A stretch of DNA of 64,000 bases from Hymenobacter aquaticus (lineage in GTDB: Bacteria; Bacteroidota; Bacteroidia; Cytophagales; Hymenobacteraceae). The stretch's first letter is position 1. Each line of letters starts with the position of its first letter. The stretch covers positions 2,542,001-2,606,000 of the forward strand of contig NZ_SRLC01000001.1 of the NCBI RefSeq assembly GCF_004765605.1. Direction: 5' to 3'. This document shows, one piece after another, positions 1-9,110 of the stretch. The notes beneath the pieces were generated by a model that worked only from the letters and a program-made list of their open reading frames with translations, ran no database searches and was not told the origin of the DNA. The position numbers and the translations under genes are program-made.

Positions 1-130
1 AAATCCAACTCCGTACGCTCCCTTATATCCCGGCGCCCCTATACTTTGCGGAAGTAATTAACGGACACCCGCTCGGTGTACCAGTAGAGCAGGTAGCTGC
101 CGATGGTGACGACTGGCGCTCCTGCCCTGC

Positions 131-1045
131 TTACAGTTGTTGCATCAGCACCTGATAGAGGGCCAACATGCTGGCAATATCCCGCTTATCTACCAGCTCG
201 TCAGGCGAATGCACGTGGTCTTCGGGGGCGCCGATGAAGCACCAGTCCCAGGGCTGGGCCCCGTGCTGCAGCTCCTTGGCGTCGGAGCCGCCGCTGCCTT
301 CCACTTCCAGCTGGTGCGGAATACCGGCCTCGCGGGCAATGCGGCGGATACGGTCCACGTAGGCGCGGCGCGGAATCAGGGAGTCGCGCAGGGAGATGAC
401 CACGCCCTGCCCGGGGTGCACGCCTTCCGTTACCCAGGTAATGTCGGAAATCAGGGCCTGACGCACCCCGTAGGTTTCGTAGATGTACTTGGCCAGGTAC
501 GCTACCGAGCCGCCGCCGTGCTCTTCCCAGCAGCTGAAGACCAGAATGCCGTCCTCCAGGGTTTCGGCCAGGCGCAGCGCATTCCAGACGCCAAGGCGGT
601 TGTCGAGGTAGCACGACTGCACGGTGGTTTCGGTTTCGCGAAAGTCGCAGGCGAAGGTTAGCTCCGTGCCCCGTTCTATTTCGCGGGTGAACTCATAGCC
701 CAACTCGCCCGTTTGGGTATCGACGGTAAGAGTACAGGCAATATCCCCCTGCGCGTCGTGGCCCACCAGGCGGTAGCCGGTTTCGGCGCGGGGGCCCCCG
801 ATACGCACCAGCTCTTGCCCGTAGCGAACCGTAAACCCGATACTGTCGATATGCGCGAACACCGCCGTCCGAGGCTTACCAAATACCAGAATAATGCAAT
901 CCTGAAATCCTTCCCCGGATAACACTTCCGGTTGGACGCGCCACGTACTTTGCTGCTGAGCAATGTAGTTTAGGAGGAATTTAGTGAGTGGGGCCTCATT
1001 GCCAGCCGGAGCAGCTATTTGGCACAAGGTACGTAGAAGGTCCAT
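131..1045 (-). CDS. M42 family metallo-aminopeptidase
   Basis: A 304-residue cytosolic peptidase of the M42 (glutamyl aminopeptidase/FrvX-like) family, which removes N-terminal residues from peptides using two bridged metal ions. The expected metal and catalytic residues are visible: H65 in AHIDSIG, D148 in YLDNR, the E174-E175 pair in WEEHGG, D201, and H279 in HSPDE near the C-terminus. Length is a little shorter than the usual 340-360 residues, mostly through a compact middle (dodecamerisation) domain. The ATG at 1045 is preceded by a TAnnTTTG-like box. It is divergent from the TPR gene at 1156. Exact substrate preference cannot be read from sequence. Confidence 0.88.
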   Translation of the reverse strand: MDLLRTLCQIAAPAGNEAPLTKFLLNYIAQQQSTWRVQPEVLSGEGFQDCIILVFGKPRTAVFAHIDSIGFTVRYGQELVRIGGPRAETGYRLVGHDAQGDIACTLTVDTQTGELGYEFTREIERGTELTFACDFRETETTVQSCYLDNRLGVWNALRLAETLEDGILVFSCWEEHGGGSVAYLAKYIYETYGVRQALISDITWVTEGVHPGQGVVISLRDSLIPRRAYVDRIRRIAREAGIPHQLEVEGSGGSDAKELQHGAQPWDWCFIGAPEDHVHSPDELVDKRDIASMLALYQVLMQQL

Positions 1046-1064
1046 TGCAGCGCGTTTATTCGTC

Positions 1065-1072
1065 CAAATCTA
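1065..1072 (-). promoter_or_regulatory. Candidate Bacteroidota -7 promoter box for the M42 peptidase
   Basis: TAGATTTG on the minus strand fits the Bacteroidota -7 consensus TAnnTTTG and lies 20 bases before the peptidase start codon. No good -33 TTTG is seen at the usual 19-base spacing, so support is limited to the -7 element and its position. Confidence 0.35.
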
Positions 1073-1155
1073 GGATAAAAGTCATACTTTAGCTTCTCTG
1101 TTGCGAGGCTTTGGGTTAGCGAAAGCCGCCCGCTCGCCCGCCACCATCCGCTCCC

Positions 1156-2403
1156 ATGATCCAAAAACTCCGTTTTATCCTGTTGCTCCTGCTGCTGCCC
1201 CTGGCGGCGCGGGCCCAGCAGCCCGATACAACCCGTACGCCCGCTCCCATCCGCAAAATCGAGCTGGAGAACGTGGACATTGCGCCCGGAGCCGTCGATA
1301 CCAAGGGCTGGCTGCTGCTGGACAAGGATATTCAGACGGAGCTGGAGGGTGCGGTGCAGAACCTCTACAACTTCAAGTACGACAAGGCCGAAAAGCAGTT
1401 CCGCTCCCTGCGCCGCCGCTACCCCCAGCACCCGATGCCGTACTTTCTGCTGGGCCTAAGCGCCTGGTGGAAAATCGTGCCGACCAACGTTCAGACCAAG
1501 ATTTACGACAAGCCGTTTTTCGCCTACATGGACACGGCCATTACCTACAGTGAGCGGCTGTACGAGGCGGATAACAAGAACTACGAAGCCTGCTTTTTCC
1601 TGTCGGCCGCCTACGGCTTTGATGCCCGCCTGAACGCCGAGCGCAAAAACTGGCGCAAGGCCACCGTGAGCAGCAAGCGCGCCCTCGACTACCTGGAAAA
1701 AAGCAAGGAAGCCAACGGCCTGAGCCCGGAGTTCCTGTTCGGCCAGGCCCTGTTCAACTACTACGCCGTCTGGATTTCGGAAAATTACCCTTTGCTGCGG
1801 CCCGTGCTGCTGTTTTTCCCGAAGGGCAACCGCGCCCTGGGCTTGCAGCAGCTCAAGAGCGTGGCCGACAATGGCTTTTACACCGGTCTGGAAGCCAAGA
1901 CTTTCCTAATGCGCATCCTCAACAACGAGGAAAACAACACGGCCGCCTCGATGCCGGTGGCGCGCTACCTTGCTTCCAATTACCCCGACAACGCCTACTT
2001 CCAGCGCTTCTACGCCCTGCTCTGCTTCAACGAGGGCAACTTTCCGGAGTGTGAGCGGGTGAGCCGCGAAATTCTGGACAAGCTCAACCGCGGACTGCCG
2101 GGCTACGAGGGCATCAGTGGGCGCTACGCCACCTATTTCCTGGGCTGGCTGATGCAGAACAAGTATAAGGACCGGGCCAAGGCCAAAGACTATTACCAGC
2201 GCAGCATCGTATTCGCGGAAAGCACTGGCGACACCAGCGGCGGCTTCTATCTGTATGCCAACCAGAAGCTGGCCCAGATTGCCGATAAGGAAAAGGATAC
2301 CCAGGCGGCCCTGCGCTATTACGCCGTAGTAGCCGACAAGGCCGAGCACAAATCGGCGGAGTACAAGGAGGCCAAGGCCTACGTGAAGAAGAACAAGAAA
2401 TAA
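1156..2403 (+). CDS. Secreted TPR-like repeat protein
   Basis: A 415-residue protein with a clear N-terminal signal peptide (a leucine-rich core, cleavage expected after ARA near residue 20). The rest is mostly alpha-helical, with repeated helix pairs rich in Tyr and Ala (for example around AEKQFRSLRRRYPQHPMPYF and later AKDYYQRSIVFAES), typical of tetratricopeptide repeats. Such proteins act in the periplasm or at the outer membrane as protein-binding scaffolds; no enzymatic motif is seen. It lies 22 bp before the membrane protein at 2426 on the same strand, suggesting co-transcription. The specific role is unknown. Confidence 0.8.
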   Translation: MIQKLRFILLLLLLPLAARAQQPDTTRTPAPIRKIELENVDIAPGAVDTKGWLLLDKDIQTELEGAVQNLYNFKYDKAEKQFRSLRRRYPQHPMPYFLLGLSAWWKIVPTNVQTKIYDKPFFAYMDTAITYSERLYEADNKNYEACFFLSAAYGFDARLNAERKNWRKATVSSKRALDYLEKSKEANGLSPEFLFGQALFNYYAVWISENYPLLRPVLLFFPKGNRALGLQQLKSVADNGFYTGLEAKTFLMRILNNEENNTAASMPVARYLASNYPDNAYFQRFYALLCFNEGNFPECERVSREILDKLNRGLPGYEGISGRYATYFLGWLMQNKYKDRAKAKDYYQRSIVFAESTGDTSGGFYLYANQKLAQIADKEKDTQAALRYYAVVADKAEHKSAEYKEAKAYVKKNKK

Positions 2404-2425
2404 GGGGGTTGTACTCCTTCGTCGA

Positions 2426-3787
2426 ATGGAACTACAAGACCTGCTGCTGACGCCTTTTTACCTGGCCATCTTCTACGGCATTGCCTACGGCGTGCGGGGC
2501 AAGGTTACGAATGCCTTTACGCGCCGGTATTTCATTCCGGCCCTGACCTTGAAGTTCGTGGGGGCCATTGCCCTGGGCGTGATCTACCAGTTCTACTACG
2601 GCGGCGGCGACACGTTCAACTACACCAAGCACTCGACCATCATCTACAACGCCTTCGGGGAGTCGCCGACGGCCGCCATCCGGATGATTTTTTCCCACGG
2701 GGAGTTCGATGCGCTGACTTCGCGCTACACCAGCCAGATGCCTTGGTATACCTCGACCACCGAGTTTTTTGTGGTGCGACTAGCCGCCATTGCCGCCCTG
2801 CTGAGCTTCAATACCTACTCGGTTATTGCCCTGTTTTTCGCCGGCCTGAGCTTCAGCGGCATGTGGGCCATGTACCTGACGTTCGTGCGGGCGTATCCGC
2901 TGCTCTACAAGCGCCTAGCCATTGCCACGTTCTTTCTGCCGTCCGTGTTTTTCTGGGGCTCGGGCGTGATGAAAGACTCCATCTGCATCGGGGCGCTGGG
3001 CTGGGTGTTCTACGGCTTCTACCACGCGGCCGTGCTCAAGCGAAACATGCTGTTCTCGGCGACGGTGGGCTTGCTGGGCGCCTACGTCATCATGACGGTG
3101 AAGGTCTACATCCTGCTCTCCTTCATGCCGCCGGCCCTGCTCTGGATATTTATTGAGAACAACCGCCGCATCAAAAGCGCCGCCCTGCGCGCCATTCTCA
3201 AGCCGTTCTTCCTGCTGCTCGGCGTGGGGGCGGGCTACCTGGGCGCTACCAACCTGACGGCCGACGACGACCGTTTTGCCGTGGATAAAATCGGGGAGCG
3301 GACCAAGATCAACCAGGAATACCTCTACGGCCTGACCAAGGACCAGGGCTCGGCCTACAACATCGGGGCCATCGACGGCAGCCTGGGCAGTATCGTGACG
3401 GTTGCGCCGCAGGCTATTGTGGTGGCTTTATTCCGGCCGTTCCTGTTCGAGGCGCGCAACCCCGTGATGCTGCTCTCGGCTTTGGAAGCCACGATGTTCA
3501 TCTACCTGACGGTGATGATGTTTTATCGAACGGGCGTACTCAAGAGCTTCCGGCAGATTGCCAGCACGCCTCTCGTCACGTTCTGCTTTCTGTTCGCCAT
3601 CGTGTTTGCCATCGGGGTGGGCACCAACAGCGGCAACTTCGGCACGCTGGTCCGCTACAAGATTCCGCTGATGCCGTTTTACCTGGCGGCGCTCTACATC
3701 ATGCAGTTTCAGGCAAACAGCGCCAAGAAATTGGGCCGGTTTGCCTCGACCGAGAAGCGGGCCTCGATGGTAGCCCGGGCCGCCTGA
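2426..3787 (+). CDS. Polytopic membrane protein, possible glycan polymerase (Wzy/EpsG-like)
   Basis: A 453-residue integral membrane protein with about ten hydrophobic segments spread over its length. A soluble loop of about 70 residues (around residues 270-340) and a late segment with RYKIPLMPFY followed by a final membrane helix resemble the layout of O-antigen polymerases and other uncharacterised membrane proteins found in polysaccharide loci. The assignment as polymerase is inference from topology and from its place beside a large glycan cluster. Its last 79 bases overlap the 3' end of the convergent glycosyltransferase gene. It probably shares a transcript with the upstream TPR gene. 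Confidence 0.6.
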   Translation: MELQDLLLTPFYLAIFYGIAYGVRGKVTNAFTRRYFIPALTLKFVGAIALGVIYQFYYGGGDTFNYTKHSTIIYNAFGESPTAAIRMIFSHGEFDALTSRYTSQMPWYTSTTEFFVVRLAAIAALLSFNTYSVIALFFAGLSFSGMWAMYLTFVRAYPLLYKRLAIATFFLPSVFFWGSGVMKDSICIGALGWVFYGFYHAAVLKRNMLFSATVGLLGAYVIMTVKVYILLSFMPPALLWIFIENNRRIKSAALRAILKPFFLLLGVGAGYLGATNLTADDDRFAVDKIGERTKINQEYLYGLTKDQGSAYNIGAIDGSLGSIVTVAPQAIVVALFRPFLFEARNPVMLLSALEATMFIYLTVMMFYRTGVLKSFRQIASTPLVTFCFLFAIVFAIGVGTNSGNFGTLVRYKIPLMPFYLAALYIMQFQANSAKKLGRFASTEKRASMVARAA

Positions 3788-4773
3788 CCAAAGCGGGTGC
3801 GCAGGTCGTGGTCCTGGAGCAGCTTTTCCAGTCCCTGGTACCAATCCTGGTAGGAAGCGCAGATGTAGCCGTTCACCCCGTCGGTTACCACTTCACTGTT
3901 CATGCCCACCGGCGACACCATAGCCGGCACGCCCAACGCCATGTATTGCAGGGCTTTAAACGCGCACTTGCCCTTGGCCCACGGGTCGTCTTCCAGCGGC
4001 ATCAGGCCAATGTTGAAGGTCAGCAAATCGGCTATTTCGGTGTCTTTGCGCCAGGGGCGGAAGGATAAGGACTTGAGCGGCAGTTGGGGCTCCTGGTTAG
4101 ATATTACCCGGAACTCGAAGGCGTAGTGCTGCTCCAGCTCGGCCAGCACCGGCACCACCTGCTCCAGGTACTTCATGGTGGAGTGCGTGCCCGTCCAGCC
4201 GATAACCAGCTGCTCGGTGCGCTGATCCTTCACCTGGTTGTGCAGGTTCACGGTGTCAATCGTGGTGGGGTTAACAATGGCGTTGGGATTGAACTGCCGG
4301 GCGTAATCCCGCAGATACGTGTTGCCACAGCTGATTTTGTAGGCCCAGCGGCAGATGCTGCCCACCTTGTGGTGCCACTTCACTCCGGCCACGATGCTGT
4401 TGGCCGCCGACGTATTCGGAATCCAGATGGCGTCGTCGAAGTCGTACACGATCCGCTTGCCGAAGAGTTTGGCAATAATCCACTCGAAGATGGGCGGCCC
4501 GATGGGCGAAGCTTCGCGGTGAATGAAAACGAAATCGGCCTTCGGCACGGAAAACAGCAGCAGAAAGCGCCGCAGAAACCCGCCGATGATGCCCAGGGCC
4601 TTGCTCAGCGTGTGGCCCGGCTTGTAGAGAATACTCCAGGTGTCTTCCGAAATAAACGGCTCCAACTGGTAGGTGTGGCCCGCGCCGGCCAGGAAATGCA
4701 GGTACTGCTCGAACCGGAACCGCTGAGAAGGAGCTTTGCCGGGAGGATACGGCACCAAAAACAAAATATGCAT
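3709..4773 (-). CDS. Glycosyltransferase (GT4/GT1-like)
   Basis: A 354-residue GT-B fold glycosyltransferase. The N-terminus MHILFLVPYPPGKAPSQRFR is characteristic of a Bacteroidota group of GT4-like enzymes, followed by VYDFDDAIW in the N-domain. The C-domain has IGWTGTHSTMKYL and the late acidic region FKALQYMALGVPAMVSPVG, typical of nucleotide-sugar binding in GT4. It probably transfers a sugar during synthesis of a cell-surface glycan. The end of the protein (RFSVEANRPNFLALF) is a plausible family C-terminus, so the 79-bp overlap with the convergent gene at 2426-3787 appears real and not a mis-called stop. Confidence 0.85.
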   Translation of the reverse strand: MHILFLVPYPPGKAPSQRFRFEQYLHFLAGAGHTYQLEPFISEDTWSILYKPGHTLSKALGIIGGFLRRFLLLFSVPKADFVFIHREASPIGPPIFEWIIAKLFGKRIVYDFDDAIWIPNTSAANSIVAGVKWHHKVGSICRWAYKISCGNTYLRDYARQFNPNAIVNPTTIDTVNLHNQVKDQRTEQLVIGWTGTHSTMKYLEQVVPVLAELEQHYAFEFRVISNQEPQLPLKSLSFRPWRKDTEIADLLTFNIGLMPLEDDPWAKGKCAFKALQYMALGVPAMVSPVGMNSEVVTDGVNGYICASYQDWYQGLEKLLQDHDLRTRFGQAARATIEARFSVEANRPNFLALFA

Positions 4774-4817
4774 AAACAGAGAAGTAGCCCGTAGGCAGTC
4801 GTATACGAAGCGAGCTG

Positions 4818-4825
4818 CAAAAGTA
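4818..4825 (-). promoter_or_regulatory. Candidate -7 promoter box for the 4773 glycosyltransferase
   Basis: TACTTTTG on the minus strand, an exact match to TAnnTTTG, 45 bases upstream of the glycosyltransferase start. It lies in the short gap between the two minus-strand genes (4774-4845), which argues that the glycosyltransferase has its own promoter. No clear -33 element was found. Confidence 0.4.
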
Positions 4826-4845
4826 CGCTAACTCCGTGCAAGACC

Positions 4846-5577
4846 CTACTGCTGCTCCGGCAGCCACAGGTGAAACACCAGCTGCCGCTCTACCAGGGCA
4901 AAGCCCGCCTGCTCATAAAACCGGCAGGCCGCCTGATTCGCGCCCTGCGTGGTAACGCGCAACGCCCGAAAACCCGCTGCCCGCGCCTGCCGGTAGGCGC
5001 CGGCCAGCAGCGCCTGCCCGATGCCCCGCCGGCGCCACTGCCCGTCTACCGCCACCAGGCCAATAGCCAGCTCCGCACCCTGTTCTTCGAGCGTAAGCAG
5101 GCCCTGCGCACCCTGGCTGGCCCCGGGCTGATACGCCAGTACCATCCCGTTGGCCAGCGCCTTGGCCAGCCACTGGGCGTACAGCTGCTCGAACTGGCCG
5201 GGCGCGAAATGGGGGTCGGTGCGGAAGCGCGAATATTCCCCGCTTTGCACCGCCAGGGCCGTCAGTTCGGGGGAGGCAGTGGGGCCCGAAATCCGCCGCA
5301 CGGCTGCGGGCACCACCGGGAGCCGGGCCGGCAAAGCCCGCGCATAGACGCGCTTGTCGTCGGCAGGGTGCAACCCCAGGGCTTGGGCCGCTTCCCCCGA
5401 AACCACATCTTCGGGGCTTACAAACCAGTACAGCAACCGCCAGCCCTGGCCGCGCGCTTGAACCAGCAGCTCCCGCAGATCCTCCGCCAGTAAGCCGGTC
5501 CCGACGAGCCGGCCGGTGGGAAAGCCGAAAAAGGCGCTGTCCCACGCCAGGGGAATAATAGAATGGTGGGCAGTCAT
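4846..5577 (-). CDS. GNAT N-acetyltransferase, WecD/RffC-like
   Basis: About 243 residues from the ATG at 5577. The open frame runs 37 codons further upstream, but similarity begins at LAWDSAFFGFPTGRL, a hallmark of WecD (dTDP-4-amino-4,6-dideoxy-D-galactose N-acetyltransferase), so the inner start is preferred. FRTDPHF in the middle also matches WecD, and the acetyl-CoA binding motif of the GNAT fold is present as QWRRRGIGQALL followed by FYEQAGF. A WecE-like aminotransferase lies 1.1 kb away on the other strand; together they would make dTDP-Fuc4NAc or a relative. Assignment of substrate is inferred from this pairing. Confidence 0.78.
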   Translation of the reverse strand: MTAHHSIIPLAWDSAFFGFPTGRLVGTGLLAEDLRELLVQARGQGWRLLYWFVSPEDVVSGEAAQALGLHPADDKRVYARALPARLPVVPAAVRRISGPTASPELTALAVQSGEYSRFRTDPHFAPGQFEQLYAQWLAKALANGMVLAYQPGASQGAQGLLTLEEQGAELAIGLVAVDGQWRRRGIGQALLAGAYRQARAAGFRALRVTTQGANQAACRFYEQAGFALVERQLVFHLWLPEQQ

Positions 5578-5676
5578 AAGTCGTGGCGGGTATGGGAAAC
5601 GGCAGCGCCCGGGGTGGCTGATGGCGGCTGCCGGACGCGGGCCGAGTATATTCGCCGGGCAACGGGCGGCTCGTAT

Positions 5677-5684
5677 TACCTTTG
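5677..5684 (+). promoter_or_regulatory. Candidate -7 promoter box for the GT2-wecE pair
   Basis: TACCTTTG on the plus strand fits TAnnTTTG and lies about 75 bases before the start of the GT2 gene at 5759, in the divergent spacer with the WecD-like gene. A -33 element is not obvious. Confidence 0.35.
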
Positions 5685-5758
5685 GCAAAGTAGCGGCTTA
5701 TTTTCGGCTGCGGCCCGGCTTTTTCCGCCTGTTCTCTCTGCTTCCCTCCTGCCCCCGT

Positions 5759-6691
5759 ATGCCCACTGCCCCCGTCAGGCCGCTTTTCTCAGTTGTCAGC
5801 CCCGTGTACCGGGCTGAGCACCTGTTGGCGGAGCTGGTGCAACGGCTGCATACGGCCCTGGCTCCGCTGACCGATTCCTACGAAATCATCCTAGTCGACG
5901 ACAGCAGCCCGGATGGCAGCTGGCGCCGGATTCAGGAGCTGGCCGCGCGGGATGCGCGCATCCGGGGCCTGCGGCTGAGCCGCAACTTCGGGCAGCACCA
6001 CGCCATTACCGCCGGCCTCGATGTGGCCCAGGGCGAGTGGGTGGTCGTCATGGACTGCGACCTGCAAGACCGGCCCGAGGAAATACCGGCCTTGTACCAG
6101 CGCGCCCGGCAGGGCTACGACGTGGTGCTGGCCAGCCGCACGGCGCGCCAGGATGGGTGGCTTAAAACCAGACTTTCCCGGGGATTCTACGCCCTGCTCT
6201 CCTACCTTACCGGCACCCGCCAGGATGCGCAGGTGGCGAATTTCGGCCTCTACCACCACCGGGCCATTGCGGCCGTGGGACAGCTGCGGGAAAGCATCCG
6301 CTACTTCCCCACCATGATTCGCTGGGTGGGCTTCCGGCAAACGACCGTGGCCGTGCAGCACGCGCCCGAGGGCCGGCCGGGCACCTACAGCTTCGCGCGC
6401 CGGCTGCAACTGGCCACCGACGTTATCCTGGCTTCTTCCGACAAGCCCCTGCGGCTGCTGGCCTACCTGGGCCTGCTGCTCTCGGGCGGCGCGTTTCTGC
6501 TGGGACTAGTTACGCTGATTCGCTACGCCGTGGGACAGATTACGGTGCCGGGCTACACCAGCCTGCTGCTGGCCATCAGCTTTTTCTCGGGCCTGATTCT
6601 GCTGGCCCTGGGCACGGTGGGTTTGTACGTGGGCAAGATTTTCGAGAGTGTCCGCCACCGGCCGCTCTACATTGTGGAGGCGACTACCTGA
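5759..6691 (+). CDS. GT2 glycosyltransferase, polyprenyl-phosphate sugar type (ArnC/DPM1-like)
   Basis: 310 residues from the ATG at 5759; the frame is open for 81 more codons upstream, but the GT-A fold begins at LFSVVSPVYRAE, so the inner start is chosen. VDDSSPDG (residues 47-53) and DCDLQD (99-104) are the nucleotide and metal-binding motifs of GT2. Two hydrophobic segments near the C-terminus (about residues 225-250 and 260-290) match the ArnC/GtrB/DPM1 subgroup, which moves a sugar onto polyprenyl phosphate at the membrane. It is followed after 3 bases by the WecE-like gene, so the pair is surely co-transcribed and the aminotransferase product may feed this enzyme. Confidence 0.85.
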   Translation: MPTAPVRPLFSVVSPVYRAEHLLAELVQRLHTALAPLTDSYEIILVDDSSPDGSWRRIQELAARDARIRGLRLSRNFGQHHAITAGLDVAQGEWVVVMDCDLQDRPEEIPALYQRARQGYDVVLASRTARQDGWLKTRLSRGFYALLSYLTGTRQDAQVANFGLYHHRAIAAVGQLRESIRYFPTMIRWVGFRQTTVAVQHAPEGRPGTYSFARRLQLATDVILASSDKPLRLLAYLGLLLSGGAFLLGLVTLIRYAVGQITVPGYTSLLLAISFFSGLILLALGTVGLYVGKIFESVRHRPLYIVEATT

Positions 6692-6694
6692 GCT

Positions 6695-7849
6695 ATGGAG
6701 CAGCCGTTTATTCCGTTTAACAAGCCTTTTCTGGCCGGCCAGGAGCTGGTGCACATCCAGCAGGCGCTGGCCCACGGCAAGCTGTCGGGCAACGGCTACT
6801 TTACCCAGCACAGCCAGCAGTTTCTGCAAGCCCGCTACGGCCTGGGCCGCGCCCTGCTAACCACCAGCGGCACGGCGGCCCTGGAAATGGCGGCCCTGCT
6901 GCTCGGCATCCAGCCCGGCGACGAGGTCATCGTGCCCTCGTTCACGTTTACTTCCACGGCCAATGCCTTCGTGCTGCGCGGGGCCACCATCGTCTTTGCC
7001 GACAGCCTGCCCCACCACCCCAACCTGGACACCGACCAGGTAGCGGCCCTGCTCACGCCCCGCACCCGCGCCATCGTGCCGGTGCACTACGCCGGCGTGG
7101 CCTGCGACATGGCCCCGCTGCTGGCCCTCAGCCGGGCCCACGAGCAGCTGTTTATCGTGGAAGACGCGGCCCAGGCCATTGAGGGCCGCTACCACGAGCA
7201 GCCGCTGGGGGCGGTGGGGCATCTGGCCGCTTTTTCTTTCCACGAAACTAAAAACATCATCTGCGGCGAAGGCGGCATGCTGGCCATCAACGACCCGGCG
7301 TTTGCGGCGCGGGCCGAAATACTCTGGGAAAAGGGCACCAACCGGGCCGCGTTTTTCCGGGGCGAAGTGGCGCGCTACCAGTGGGTGGACGTGGGCTCCT
7401 CGTTTCTGCCCTCGGAGCTGAACGCGGCCTACCTCTGGGGCCAATTGCAGCAGCTGGAGGCCATTCAGGAGCGGCGCACTGCGCAGTGGCAGCGCTACTA
7501 CGAGGCCCTGCGGCCCCTGGCCCGCCAGGGCTGCTTCGCGCTGCCTTTCGTGCCCGACTACGCCCGCCACAACGCCCATATCTTCTACCTGCTCTGCACC
7601 GGCCTTGCGGAGCGGGACGCGCTGATTCGCCACCTGGGCCGGCACCAGATTCTGGCCGTGTCGCACTACCAGCCTCTGCACGCCAGCCCGTTTTACCGGG
7701 CCCGGCACGACGGCCGCCCCCTACCCCACGCCACGGCCCACGCCGAGCGTCTCGTGCGGCTGCCGCTCTACTACGAGCTGAGTTCGGCTGAGCAGCAGCA
7801 GGTTATTGCGGCGGTACAGCGCTTTTACCTGGGGCCTCCCGCACGCTAG
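6695..7849 (+). CDS. wecE: dTDP-4-amino-4,6-dideoxygalactose transaminase-like (WecE/RffA family)
   Basis: A 384-residue DegT/DnrJ/EryC1 aminotransferase. The start IPFNKPFLAGQEL and SGNGYFT (residues 31-37) are typical of WecE/RffA, which converts dTDP-4-keto-6-deoxyglucose to dTDP-4-amino-4,6-dideoxygalactose with glutamate and PLP. The PLP-binding lysine is K186 in SFHETKN, and EDAAQA near residue 156 is the cofactor-ring Asp motif. It follows the GT2 gene by 3 bases and faces a WecD-like acetyltransferase at 4846-5577, so both steps to an N-acetylated 4-amino sugar are local. The dTDP-4-ketosugar supply (RmlA, RmlB) is not in the window. Confidence 0.87.
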   Translation: MEQPFIPFNKPFLAGQELVHIQQALAHGKLSGNGYFTQHSQQFLQARYGLGRALLTTSGTAALEMAALLLGIQPGDEVIVPSFTFTSTANAFVLRGATIVFADSLPHHPNLDTDQVAALLTPRTRAIVPVHYAGVACDMAPLLALSRAHEQLFIVEDAAQAIEGRYHEQPLGAVGHLAAFSFHETKNIICGEGGMLAINDPAFAARAEILWEKGTNRAAFFRGEVARYQWVDVGSSFLPSELNAAYLWGQLQQLEAIQERRTAQWQRYYEALRPLARQGCFALPFVPDYARHNAHIFYLLCTGLAERDALIRHLGRHQILAVSHYQPLHASPFYRARHDGRPLPHATAHAERLVRLPLYYELSSAEQQQVIAAVQRFYLGPPAR

Positions 7850-7886
7850 CGCGCGAGAAAACCGCACATTGGCAAGCCGAAGCCCG

Positions 7887-9110
7887 TTACAGCTGCGCGA
7901 AAATCGTGTCGACGGTCGGCAGGTACTGACTCAGGCCCCGGTACTCGATGCCAGCCTGCCGGCATTTTCGGCGCAACGCCTCTTTGTCGGTCGCCAGCAG
8001 CTGCGCTACCTGTGGATATACCCGTACTGCCTCCGCCTGCGTGAAGCTGCTCACGACCACGCCCACGCCGTACTTTTCGGCCACCAGATCATCTTCCGAA
8101 ACGCCAGCGCACACCAGATACGGCAGGCCGCAGCACAGGTACTCCCCTACCTTAATGGGCGAGCGGAATTTCTGAGACGGCTGCGACGGGACGGCCACCA
8201 CCCCGAAGTCGGCGGCGGAAATGTAGTCCTGCACCTGCTCGTAGGGGCTGCGCGTGATGGTGTAGCTGGTTTCGGGCAAGCCTTCGGCCTGCATCAGACC
8301 GGCAATGTGGGCCGGAGCATCGGGCGACACAATCAAGAAAAAGAGGGCTGGATTCTGCCGGTAAAATTCCCGGAAGAGCACCGCTATTTCCCGGTCGTAG
8401 TAGATGCCGCCAAACTTGCCCAGGTACAGAATGACCTGCTTCTGGGCCGGAATGTTGTATTTAGCCCGAATCCGGTCCCGGCCTTCGGGGCGGAAGAAAA
8501 TCTTGTTTTCATCAATGCAGCTGGGCAGCTTATACACCTTGGCCGGCGTGCCCCATTCCTGCATCCGCCGCACCATATGCACCGTGCCGGTCGATAGAAT
8601 ATCGGCGTGCATCCCGCTGAGACGCTCCATGTAGTGCAGCCCCCGGTACGCCAGGCTCGATTCGGGCCATACATTGCAGTCGAGCATAAACTCGCTGTGG
8701 GGCTCGTACTGGTAGCCGTAGTAGCGCAGCCCCAGCACTTTGGCCATCATGAAGGCAAACGAGCCCGCCACCGTACCCAGCCCGCTGATGCTACGCGCGC
8801 CCACCCCGATTCGCAGCTTGAGTACCAGCAGGAACCCCACCAGCAGATCATAAGCTTTCTTGAGCAGCTTGAAGCTGCCCGAATGCCATTGGAGCGGGTG
8901 CCACTCAATGTTGTAGGTCGCCAGATCGGCCCGCACGTGCGCGGCCTGCTCTTCGCTCAGGGCGTAATCCTGCTGCTCGTAGGTGATAAGGTGCAGCCGC
9001 AGGTCGGGTTGCTGCCGGCCGACGTGCTGCAGAAACAATAGCAGATTGCCCTTAAACAACGGGTCGTTAAAGCTATTGTAGACGTAGATAATGACGTGGC
9101 GCAGTTTCAT
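7887..9110 (-). CDS. Glycosyltransferase (GT4-like)
   Basis: 407 residues from the ATG at 9110; an open frame extends 151 codons further upstream but that part is antisense-type reading over the preceding gene. The fold is GT-B: N-domain start VIIYVYNSFNDPLFKGN, then a C-domain beginning at QVILYLGKFGG and SPIKVGEYLCCGLPYLV, the nucleotide-sugar binding region of GT4. Its ATG overlaps the stop of the upstream GT4 gene as TAATG, so translation of the two is likely coupled. It is the last gene of the long minus-strand glycan block. Donor and acceptor are unknown. Confidence 0.83.
   Translation of the reverse strand: MKLRHVIIYVYNSFNDPLFKGNLLLFLQHVGRQQPDLRLHLITYEQQDYALSEEQAAHVRADLATYNIEWHPLQWHSGSFKLLKKAYDLLVGFLLVLKLRIGVGARSISGLGTVAGSFAFMMAKVLGLRYYGYQYEPHSEFMLDCNVWPESSLAYRGLHYMERLSGMHADILSTGTVHMVRRMQEWGTPAKVYKLPSCIDENKIFFRPEGRDRIRAKYNIPAQKQVILYLGKFGGIYYDREIAVLFREFYRQNPALFFLIVSPDAPAHIAGLMQAEGLPETSYTITRSPYEQVQDYISAADFGVVAVPSQPSQKFRSPIKVGEYLCCGLPYLVCAGVSEDDLVAEKYGVGVVVSSFTQAEAVRVYPQVAQLLATDKEALRRKCRQAGIEYRGLSQYLPTVDTIFAQL

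Noticed and set aside
39..133. Short minus-strand open frame ending at 39 with a hydrophobic, tyrosine-rich tail
   Set aside because: It could be the end of a membrane protein, but no start codon or family was identified and it runs into the peptidase gene in another frame. Too little evidence to call a gene or a remnant.
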